Below, in pieces: positions 1 to 7,800 of a stretch of DNA of 37,278 nt. The notes below the pieces were generated by a model, which was given only the letters and a program-made list of their open reading frames with translations, was not told the origin of the DNA and made no database searches. Made by a program: the position numbers and the translations under genes. The first letter of the stretch is position 1. Every line of letters begins with the position of its first letter. Source of the DNA: Stenotrophomonas maltophilia (GTDB lineage: Bacteria; Pseudomonadota; Gammaproteobacteria; Xanthomonadales; Xanthomonadaceae); contig NZ_RAUX01000023.1 in assembly GCF_013464485.1 (NCBI RefSeq), forward strand, positions 85,562 to 122,839. Direction: 5' to 3'.

Positions 1-76
1 GGCCGGCAACCACACATCATTGCCGGCCAGCGGCCGGCACTACCGGAAGGCGTGCGGACCAAGGTCCGCACCCACC
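1..76 (-). repeat. SMAG-type REP cluster at the 3' end of cbpA
   Basis: Three inverted repeats are packed here. Bases 1-28 have 9-bp arms (GGCCGGCAA and TTGCCGGCC). Bases 21-43 read on the minus strand as GTAG followed by TGCCGGCC and GGCCGGCA arms around a 3-nt loop. Bases 52-76 have GTGCGGACC and GGTCCGCAC arms ending in a GGTGG head. The GTAG-headed hairpin is the signature of the SMAG repeats known from Stenotrophomonas maltophilia. The cluster begins 11 bases beyond the cbpA stop, so it may act as a transcript end or an mRNA stabiliser, which is inferred. Confidence 0.8.
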
Positions 77-86
77 AGAACCGGTC

Positions 87-974
87 TCAGATCGTCTCGC
101 CAAACGCCTTGGCCAGGTTCCGGTACGCCTTCTTCTGCGCCTCGTCGGTCGCGGCCGGGGCCACGATCTCGATCTCGACGATCTGATCGCCGTCCGGATT
201 GCCCGGCAGGCCACGGCCACGCAGGCGCAGCTTGCGGCCGGCATCGGAGTCAGCCGGAATCTTCAGCTCCACCGCGCCGCCCAGGGTCGGTACGCTGATG
301 CTGGTCCCCAATGCGGCCTGCCATGGGGTCACCGGCAGCGTGTAGAGGATGTTGCGGCCATCCACCTCGAACTGCGGGTGCGCGGCGTACTCCACCTCCA
401 GCAGCAGATTGCCGCCATGATTGCCCTGCCCGGCCAGGCGGATCACCTGGCCCGGACGGATGCCCTTGGGCACGCGTACGTCCAGCTGCTTGCCGTTGAC
501 GGTGATGCGCAGGCTGTCGCCGCTGTAGGCAGCCTCCAGCGGTACCGACAGCTTGGCGCGGGTATCGCGGTTGGGCGCATGGCCCTGGCTGCTGAAGCCC
601 GGGCCCGGACCGGCACCACCTCGCTGGCGCGCGAACAGGCTTTCGAAGAAGTCGCTGAAGCCGCCATTGGGACCGCCGCCGCCGAACACCTCCTCGAAAT
701 TGAAGCCCCCGGCGCCGCCGTAGTTCGGCGGCACGTTGAACTCCTCGCCAGGGCGATAGCCCTGTGCGCGCAGCTGGTCGTAGGCCGCGCGCTTTTCCGG
801 ATCGCGCAGCGCCTCGTAGGCCTCGTTGACCGCCTTGAACTTGTCTTCGGCCCCGGCCTCCTTGCTGACATCCGGGTGGTACTTGCGCGCCAGCCGGCGG
901 TAGGCGGTCTTGATCTCCGCCTCGCCCGCACTCGGTTCCACCCCCAGGGTGGCGTAATAATCCTTGAATTCCAT
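87..974 (-). CDS. cbpA: CbpA-type DnaJ co-chaperone (curved DNA-binding protein)
   Basis: A 295-residue class II J-protein expected to deliver substrates to DnaK and stimulate its ATPase. The J domain covers about residues 4-70 and has the invariant HPD at 33-35 (KYHPDVSKE). A Gly/Phe-rich linker runs to about residue 135, and the C-terminal DnaJ substrate-binding domains fill the rest. The cysteine zinc-finger repeats of true DnaJ are absent, which together with the length (E. coli CbpA is 306 aa) points to CbpA rather than DnaJ. A GAGG motif precedes the ATG at 974. E. coli cbpA is followed by its inhibitor gene cbpM. The window ends 86 bases beyond this stop, so a cbpM partner cannot be excluded. 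Nucleoid or curved-DNA binding is known for the E. coli protein and only inferred here. Confidence 0.93.
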   Translation of the reverse strand: MEFKDYYATLGVEPSAGEAEIKTAYRRLARKYHPDVSKEAGAEDKFKAVNEAYEALRDPEKRAAYDQLRAQGYRPGEEFNVPPNYGGAGGFNFEEVFGGGGPNGGFSDFFESLFARQRGGAGPGPGFSSQGHAPNRDTRAKLSVPLEAAYSGDSLRITVNGKQLDVRVPKGIRPGQVIRLAGQGNHGGNLLLEVEYAAHPQFEVDGRNILYTLPVTPWQAALGTSISVPTLGGAVELKIPADSDAGRKLRLRGRGLPGNPDGDQIVEIEIVAPAATDEAQKKAYRNLAKAFGETI

Positions 975-1235
975 CCAGCTACCTCGATTCGCTTCGGCCG
1001 CGCCGGTGGCGCCGCCCCGGGTTCATTCTACGCGCCGGCGATGCTACGCCGCCCCTCGTGCGGCCCCGGTGAGGCCGACTGATCCTGCGCAATGCGGCTG
1101 CCATCACGATGCCCCAGGCTGTGACTGGAAGCGTGCCCCGCCCGGCCTGAAGATGGGGCCTGCACACCGGTTTTCCAATGTCTTGACGTCCCTGTCCCAC
1201 GCAGGCCTCTAGCCTGCCCCTGCAAGGAGTCCACC

Positions 1236-1718
1236 ATGATCATCCACGTTGGCGAGCGCATTCCGGAAGTGACCCTCAAGCGCATCCGCGAGGGCATCGA
1301 AACGCTCGATACGCATTCGCTGTTCGACGCGCGCAAGGTGCTCCTGTTCGCCGTGCCCGGTGCGTTCACCCCCACCTGTTCGGCCCGCCACCTGCCCGGC
1401 TACATCGATAGATTCCAGGATTTCCGCCAGCGCGGCATCGATGTCTATTGCATGGCCGTCAACGATCCGTTCGTGATGAAGGCCTGGGCCGCCGACCACC
1501 ACGTGCCCGACGGCCTGCTGATGCTGTCCGACGGCAATGCCGAACTGACCCGTGCGCTCGGTCTGGAACTCGATGCCAGTGCCTCAGGCATGGGCATCCG
1601 CTCGCGCCGCTTCGCGCTGTACGTGGTCGATGGTGTGGTGCGCGCGGCCTGGGTCGAACAACCCGGCCAGTTCGAAGTCTCTTCAGCCGAGTACGTGCTG
1701 GAGCACCTGCCCACCTGA
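1236..1718 (+). CDS. Prx5-type peroxiredoxin
   Basis: A 160-residue thiol peroxidase of the PrxV (AhpC/TSA, redoxin) family that reduces H2O2 and organic hydroperoxides in the cytoplasm. The active-site signature PGAFTPTCS is at residues 41-49, with the peroxidatic cysteine at C48. A second cysteine, C72 in the VYCMAVND segment, occurs at a position often conserved in bacterial Prx5. There is no fused glutaredoxin domain, so an external reductant (glutathione/glutaredoxin or thioredoxin) is needed. The start is supported by a CAAGGAG ribosome-binding site ahead of ATG. The ferritin-like gene follows after 36 bases on the same strand, so the two probably form an operon that limits peroxide and Fenton damage. 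Confidence 0.92.
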   Translation: MIIHVGERIPEVTLKRIREGIETLDTHSLFDARKVLLFAVPGAFTPTCSARHLPGYIDRFQDFRQRGIDVYCMAVNDPFVMKAWAADHHVPDGLLMLSDGNAELTRALGLELDASASGMGIRSRRFALYVVDGVVRAAWVEQPGQFEVSSAEYVLEHLPT

Positions 1719-1754
1719 TTTTCCACCGCAGAACGCAAAAGGAAACGGCCAGCC

Positions 1755-2330
1755 ATGTCCAGCAAGCCAGCCAAAGCCCCCAAGCCCGTCGCCAGGATTC
1801 CCGGCATCAGCGACCGCAAGACCCTGCGTGATCGCGCCCGGCGCAATATCGAGGACGGTGCGATCACCGACAGCTACAGCGCCGACCGCAAGGTGGTGAT
1901 CAAGCTGCTCAACGATGCCCTGGCCACCGAGTACGTCTGCGTGCTGCGCTACTACCGGCACTATTTCATGGCCAAGGGCATGCTGGCCGACGCGGTCAAG
2001 GCCGAGTTCCTGGAGCACGCACAGCAGGAGCAGGCACACGCCGGCAAGCTGGCCGAGCGCATCGTCCAGCTCGGCGGCGAACCCGATTTCAACCCGGATA
2101 CGCTGACCGCGCGCTCGCATGCCGAATACAAGGAAGGCAGCGACCTGCGCGACATGGTACGCGAGAACCTGGTGGCCGAACGCATCGCCATCGACAGCTA
2201 CCGCGAGATGATCAACGTCATCGGCGACCGCGATACCACCACCAAGCGCATCCTCGAAGAGATCCTGGCGCAGGAGGAGGAACACGCCGACGAATTCGCC
2301 GACCTGCTGGATGGGTGGATCGGGGAATGA
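1755..2330 (+). CDS. Bacterioferritin-like ferritin protein, probably non-haem
   Basis: A 191-residue ferritin-like four-helix-bundle protein with a di-iron centre, preceded by a roughly 35-residue basic, Lys/Pro-rich N-terminal extension. Metal ligands in the bacterioferritin pattern are visible: Glu in ALATEYVC, the E-x-x-H of QQEQAHAG, Glu in LVAERIAID, and the E-x-x-H of AQEEEHADE. At the position of the bacterioferritin haem ligand Met52 (the E-M-x-H pattern) this protein has Gln, so haem binding at the dimer interface is unlikely. The expected role is iron oxidation and storage, or Dps-like protection. The basic tail could contact DNA, as in some Dps proteins (inference). It follows the peroxiredoxin gene by 36 bases with an AAAGGA ribosome-binding site. 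Confidence 0.85.
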   Translation: MSSKPAKAPKPVARIPGISDRKTLRDRARRNIEDGAITDSYSADRKVVIKLLNDALATEYVCVLRYYRHYFMAKGMLADAVKAEFLEHAQQEQAHAGKLAERIVQLGGEPDFNPDTLTARSHAEYKEGSDLRDMVRENLVAERIAIDSYREMINVIGDRDTTTKRILEEILAQEEEHADEFADLLDGWIGE

Positions 2331-2349
2331 TTGCGCGGCGGATGCCTTG

Positions 2350-2408
2350 GTAGATGCCCACCTTGGTGGGCGCTTTGCCGTTCGCGTGCCAACCAAGGTT
2401 GGCACCCA
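2350..2408. repeat. Facing pair of SMAG-type REPs between convergent genes
   Basis: A plus-strand GTAG-headed hairpin (2350-2371, arms GCCCACC and GGTGGGC) faces a minus-strand unit (2386-2408, arms GTGCCAACC and GGTTGGCAC) whose head is GGTGGG rather than GTAG. The pair sits between the convergent ferritin-like and pbpC stops, a typical REP-doublet position. It probably acts as a bidirectional transcript end, although there is no T-tract to make it a classical terminator. Confidence 0.8.
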
Positions 2409-2450
2409 CCAAAGCGGAGGAATGTCATCCCGCCGCGCATGGCCCAGCAC

Positions 2451-4832
2451 CTACCGCAGCACGTTGAAGCGCACCTGCGTCCACGCGCCGTCGGCCGCCA
2501 GCGCGGTCAGGGTATGCGCGCCCGGCTCGGCGAACTCACGCTGCATCAACTGCGCGCCGTGGGTCTGCGCGATCCAGCGACCGTCCAGCAGCCAGTCCAC
2601 CGCCTGTTCGCTGCCGAGCGCGCGCAGCTGCAGGCGTACGCCATGTTCGGCGTTTGGCGCACGTGCCAGTGCGGCGCCATCATTGAGGCCATCGATGTGC
2701 AGCGCGACGCTGGCCTCGCGACCATCGTCACGGCAGTCCGGCGACAACGGCGGCAGCTGCGAGGCCTCGCGCGTGGCCTTGGGCAGCCACGGTGACAGCA
2801 ACGCCGGCCAGCGCGCGATTTCGCCCGCGACTTCCTCATGCGGCAAGCGGCAATCGGCCGACACGCGCAGACCGCTGCGGGCGTCTGCCAGGAAACGCTG
2901 CCGCCCCGGCTGCCAGCGTCGCGCCTCGCGCTCGGGAAAGGTCGGCGGTGCCGCGCCATCAAGCAGGTAGGCCGGCATCCTGCGCTGGCAGAGCGCAGCA
3001 GTCAGGCCTTCGGCACGCTCGCCGGTCGGCCAGCAGACGTCTTCCTGGCTGACGCTGGCCGGCATCGGCGCAGCGGCCGAGTCACCGCGCTGGCGTGGCA
3101 GGCTGTCCACCACCTCGAACATCAGCGGCAACGCGGTGACCGCACCATACTGCCCCGGCAGCGGCGTGCCGTCGGGCCGGCCCACCCACACGCCCACGGT
3201 GTAATGGCGGGTACTGCCGATCGCCCACGCGTCGCGGTAGCCGTAGCTGGTGCCGGTCTTCCACGCCACGCGCGGGCGGCCGCCGACATCGAAGGTGCCG
3301 ATGCTGTACCCCGGGCGTGGATTCGATTCCAGCATCTCGCGCACGATCCAGCTCGCCCCGGGCGAAGCGAGGCGCCGCTCGACCATCGGCTCACCATCGG
3401 TGTAACGCACGCGCCCGGCGATGCCGTTGCGGTTGAGTGCGGCGAATGCGCCGACCAGGTCTTCCAGACGCGCACCGGTGCCCCCCAGGATCAATGACAG
3501 ATTGGGCTTGCTGCCCTGGGGGAAACGAAGCTGGATGCCCGCGTGCGAAAGGCGCGCAGCAAAGCGGGCCGCACCCACCCGCTGCAGCAGGTCCACCGAC
3601 GGCACGTTGAGTGACAACCGCAATGCGCTGGAGGCGCCGATCGGTCCATTGAAGGCCATGTCGAAATTGCCTGGCCGGTAGCTGCCGAAGCTCTGCGGCG
3701 CATCCACCAGCAGACTTTCTGAATGAATCAGTCCGTCGTCCAACGCCATCGCATACAGGAATGGCTTGAGCGTGGACCCGGGCGAACGCCAGGCCTGCAC
3801 CATGTCGACGTGGCCCAGCCGCTGGCGGTCGCCGAAAGACAATGTGCCGACATAGGCACGCGCCTGCAGGGTCTGGTTGTCGATCACCAGCAAAGCTGCC
3901 GAGGTGCGATCTGGCAACGTCGAGAAATAGCTGGCCACGCGCTCTTCCAGCGTGCGCTGCAAGCCGATGTCGATACTGCTCTGGATGCGCGCCTGGCCCG
4001 GGTGTGCCGAGTGCAGGCGCTGCGCCAGCAACGCCGCATGCAGCGGCGGCCGCAGCGAGCGCGCCACCACGTTCTCGATGCACGCGTCTTCCACCTCTTC
4101 CGGTGTCCATGCACCCAGTTCGGCCATGCGTGACAGCACCTTGTCGCGCGCCTTCTGCGCCGCTTCCGGATGACGATCCGGACGCAGCCGGCTCGGCGCC
4201 TGCGGCAGCACCGCCAGCAGTGCGGCCTCGGCATGCGACAGCTGCGCCGCCGGCTTACCCAGATAGGCCCAGCTGGCCGCTTCCACACCCTCGATGGTGC
4301 CGCCGTAGGGCGCGCGTTCCAGATACAGGGTCAGGATCTGCGACTTGCTCAGGTGTACTTCCAGCTGTACCGCACGCAGCATCTGCTTGAGTTTGCCCCA
4401 GGGAGTGCGCGTGTGCGGATCAAGGATGCGAGCGACCTGCATGGTTAGCGTGGAGCCACCGGAGACGATGCGGCCGCCGCTGAGCAGCTGGCCGCTGGCA
4501 CGCAGGATCGCCAGCGGATTGATGCCAGGGTGCTGCCAGAACCATCGATCCTCGTAGGTCAGCAGCGCCTGCAGGTACAACGGCGAGACGCTGTCGATCG
4601 AGGCCGGGTAGCGCCATACACCCTCGTCATCGGCGAACGCACGCAGCGGCGTACCGTCGGCAGCGACCACCAGGGTGCTGGTATCACGCTGTTTCGGCAA
4701 CGGTGGTGGGAAGGCCTGGTCCAATACCAGCAGCAGCGCCAACAAGCCTGCCGTGCCCCAGCGCAGCCATGGCCACAGCGGTCGCAGCCGGCGGCACAGG
4801 GTCGCCAGCCGGGTCTTCAATGCTTCCTTCAT
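2451..4832 (-). CDS. pbpC: Penicillin-binding protein 1C
   Basis: A 793-residue bifunctional class A PBP. A transmembrane segment at about residues 25-39 is followed by the GT51 glycosyltransferase domain with the catalytic motif EDRWFWQHPG (E94). The transpeptidase has SxxK at S353-K356 (SPGSTLKPF), SxN in LSLNVPS and KTG at K525 (KTGTSYGYRD). The last 90 or so residues match the beta-sandwich extension typical of PBP1C. The ATG at 4832 (MKEALKTR) was chosen because the longer frame runs back toward the upstream gene and adds a non-homologous lead. The alpha-2-macroglobulin gene ends 49 bases upstream on the same strand, which is the conserved yfhM-pbpC pairing. PBP1C is thought to repair peptidoglycan when A2M traps attacking proteases (established hypothesis, not shown here). 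Confidence 0.95.
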   Translation of the reverse strand: MKEALKTRLATLCRRLRPLWPWLRWGTAGLLALLLVLDQAFPPPLPKQRDTSTLVVAADGTPLRAFADDEGVWRYPASIDSVSPLYLQALLTYEDRWFWQHPGINPLAILRASGQLLSGGRIVSGGSTLTMQVARILDPHTRTPWGKLKQMLRAVQLEVHLSKSQILTLYLERAPYGGTIEGVEAASWAYLGKPAAQLSHAEAALLAVLPQAPSRLRPDRHPEAAQKARDKVLSRMAELGAWTPEEVEDACIENVVARSLRPPLHAALLAQRLHSAHPGQARIQSSIDIGLQRTLEERVASYFSTLPDRTSAALLVIDNQTLQARAYVGTLSFGDRQRLGHVDMVQAWRSPGSTLKPFLYAMALDDGLIHSESLLVDAPQSFGSYRPGNFDMAFNGPIGASSALRLSLNVPSVDLLQRVGAARFAARLSHAGIQLRFPQGSKPNLSLILGGTGARLEDLVGAFAALNRNGIAGRVRYTDGEPMVERRLASPGASWIVREMLESNPRPGYSIGTFDVGGRPRVAWKTGTSYGYRDAWAIGSTRHYTVGVWVGRPDGTPLPGQYGAVTALPLMFEVVDSLPRQRGDSAAAPMPASVSQEDVCWPTGERAEGLTAALCQRRMPAYLLDGAAPPTFPEREARRWQPGRQRFLADARSGLRVSADCRLPHEEVAGEIARWPALLSPWLPKATREASQLPPLSPDCRDDGREASVALHIDGLNDGAALARAPNAEHGVRLQLRALGSEQAVDWLLDGRWIAQTHGAQLMQREFAEPGAHTLTALAADGAWTQVRFNVLR

Positions 4833-4881
4833 TGCGTAGTGCCCGCAGGACGGGCCGCGCCGTCGCGGCCCATCCGTGGGA

Positions 4882-7800
4882 TCACGGCTGCACCACCGTG
4901 ATCGTGGTCGGATTGCTGCGGCCAACGCCACGCAGCTGGGGCCGGTACATGTCCTCCACCAGCGGTGGCGGCACCGAGTAGGTACCCGGGGTCACCGCAC
5001 GCACCAGGTAGAACACGTTGGCCTTGCTGCCACGCGAGAGCTTCAGCGCGGCCACGTAGCGGTCGTCGCGGAACTCTTCGTGCTTGGTATCGGCCGCTTC
5101 ACCGCGATCGCTGATGGTGATGCCATCCACCACTACGTCGGCCCACTGCTTGGCATCGCCCAGGTTGAAGTTCTCGATCTCCAGGCCGGCCGGCAGCAGG
5201 TCGGTCAGCAATGCATCGGGCATCGTGGTGTCGGCGGTGACGGTGACGCGCACGATCAGTGCTTCGCCTTCCTTCAATGGGCGCGGCGACCACGGCTTGC
5301 CATCGGTACCGTAGTAGCTGCGCTCGACGCCCAGCACGCTGTTGTCCGGCGTCGGCGCGCTGCGCGGGATGCCGGCCACATCGATGCTGGCGAACATCGG
5401 TGGCTGGCCCTGCGGGGTGAAGCGCACACCGCTGGCCAGTTCGCTGGCACTGAAGTTGCGACCGAACAGCTTGCGCTCGCCGATGGTTTCGGTGCCGCCA
5501 CCGATCACCAGCTCACCCGCAACCAGCGACTTCTGGTTGGCCGCCAGCGCCTTGCCGAGGCGGGCGATGGCCACCTGCTCCTGCGTGCTCAGCCACATCC
5601 AGCCGGCACTGCGGCGCGCATCGAGGCCACGGCCCAGATCGACCGCACGCGCATCCCAGGCCGGCTTGGCCAGCTTGTTCTCGTGGGTCAGCGCGATCAT
5701 CAGCGCGTCATCGCGGATCGCGCTGCCGTAGTCGCCGAAGTACGACGGACGTTCACTGCTGGACTTGGCGAACCCCGCGGCAAGTGCGGCCTGGCCTCGC
5801 TTGGCATCGCCCTGCAGCGACAGCGCCACGCCCAGGTGGACCAGCGACAGGCCGCCAACCGCCTTGCTGCGCTCGTTGTCGTACAGCGCGCGCAGGGTAC
5901 CCAGCGGCGCGCGGTTGACCCGGGCCAGTACATAGCCCGAATACGCCTTGTTGGCGAACGTCAGCTTCTCGCGGTCATCCTGGCCGTAGAACTGATTGCC
6001 ACCGGACAGCAGGTCCTCGCTGAGGCGGTTGAGTGCCTTCTGCAGCACGTTGTCGGGAACCGCGAAGCCGGCGTCCTTGGCATCAAGCAGGAACTCGGTG
6101 ACATACGGCGTCAGCCACGGGTTCACGTAACCATCGTCACCCCACATCGAGAAGTTGCCATTGGCCACCTGCATCGACGCCAGGCGCCCGAACGCACCTT
6201 CCATGCGTTCACGGCGGGCCTTGGCGTCCAGGCCATCGGCGCCGAGCATCGACGACGTCGCCTGGTCCAGGATCAGCGCGGCATAGCCCTTGCTGGTGGT
6301 CTGCTCGGCACAACCGTAAGGGTAGTTCAGCGCGCCCTGCAGTGCGCTGGCGAACGGAATCGGCGGCAGCGGGCTGACCAGCAGCCGTGCGTTCACCGAC
6401 TCGGACATCAGGCCCTCGGTCAGGCTGTTGTCGAGGCTGACCGCAGCCAGCGGATCCAGCGTGCGCACCTGCGAACGCAGAACCTGCGGCCATGCCGCAC
6501 GCACCGGCAGGTCGTAGCGGCGGTCAGCCTTGAAGCCGTTGCCGTCCACGCGCACCCGCACCTTGGCCACGCTGTGGCCCTCACGCGCCGACAGCGGGAA
6601 GCTGAGCGTGCTCTTGGCATCGGCGTTCAGCTGCACGCTGCGCGTGCCTTCGGCCAGTGCCAGCGGGCCCTCGGTCTCCACCCGCACGTTGAAGGCACCC
6701 GGCTTGCCGGTGAAGTTCTGCACGTCCAGGGTCACGGTGCTGCGGTCGCCCGGGGCGAGCACGCGCGGCATGCTGGCTTCGGCCAGGATCGGCGCGCGCA
6801 CCACGGTTTCCACGTCGCGCTTGCCGTATTGGTCATCGCTGTACACCAGTGCCGACACGCGCAGGGTGCCGTTGAAGTCCGGCACCTTCAGGCGGATGCG
6901 GGCGATGCCCTTGGCATCGAGCTGCACCGGGCCGGAGAACAGATCCACGGTCTGCACGCGCGCGGTCGGGCGCTTGGCCTGTGGCAGCGCCTGCAGCGCC
7001 ATGTCGCCACCAAACTTCAGCTTGCCGCTGCTGCCATCGAAGCTCTCGATCACCCGGCTGTAGATGTCGTAGGCATCGATGCCGAGGCGACGCTGGGCGA
7101 AGAAGTGCGCGCCGGCGTCGGGCACCGGGAAGCGGGTGATGTTGAGGATGCCCACGTCCACCGCCGAGACGGTGACGTGCGCCATCTTGCCGGCCAGCTG
7201 CGGTGCACTGACCGTCACCGGCAGGTCCTGCTCCGGGCGCATCTGCTTGGGCGCAGCCAGGCCGACCGCCACGGTGCGGCCCTTGCGGTCCATCGGCACA
7301 TGCACCACGCCCACGGCGCGGGCCGGGGTGATCTTGCTCGGCGCACTGCCGCCACGGAGCACCAGCGCGGTGATGTAGACGTCGTGGCGTTCCCAGTCGG
7401 CGGTGACCGGAATCTTGAAGGTCGACCCCGGCTTGGCGTCGATGTCCTGCACGTACAGCATGCGGTCGGTCTCGACCATCAGGATGCCCTTGCCGGCGTG
7501 CGGCGGGGTCACCGTCACCTCGAGCGTGTCGCCTGCCTTGTAGCCGGTCTTGTCCAGGCCCAGCTTGATCTTGTCAGGGCGCGCGTCCAGGCCACGGTTG
7601 TCATCACCCCAGCTCCAGCCAGCACGGAAGGGATAACGGCTGGTCAGGCCGGTGGACGGATCGAACACGTCCACCCGGTACTCGCCCCACTCCACCGGGA
7701 AATCAAAGGCCACCGCGCTGCCGCCGGCATCGACGGTGCGCGTTTCCTTGTTCTCGAAACGGCGGGTGAAATCGTAGTCCCAGCGGTTGTCGTTGAAGGT

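Noticed and set aside
1183-1213. TTGACG upstream of the peroxiredoxin gene as a -35 box
   Set aside because: At 16-19 bases downstream there is no acceptable -10 hexamer, so a promoter call is not supported.
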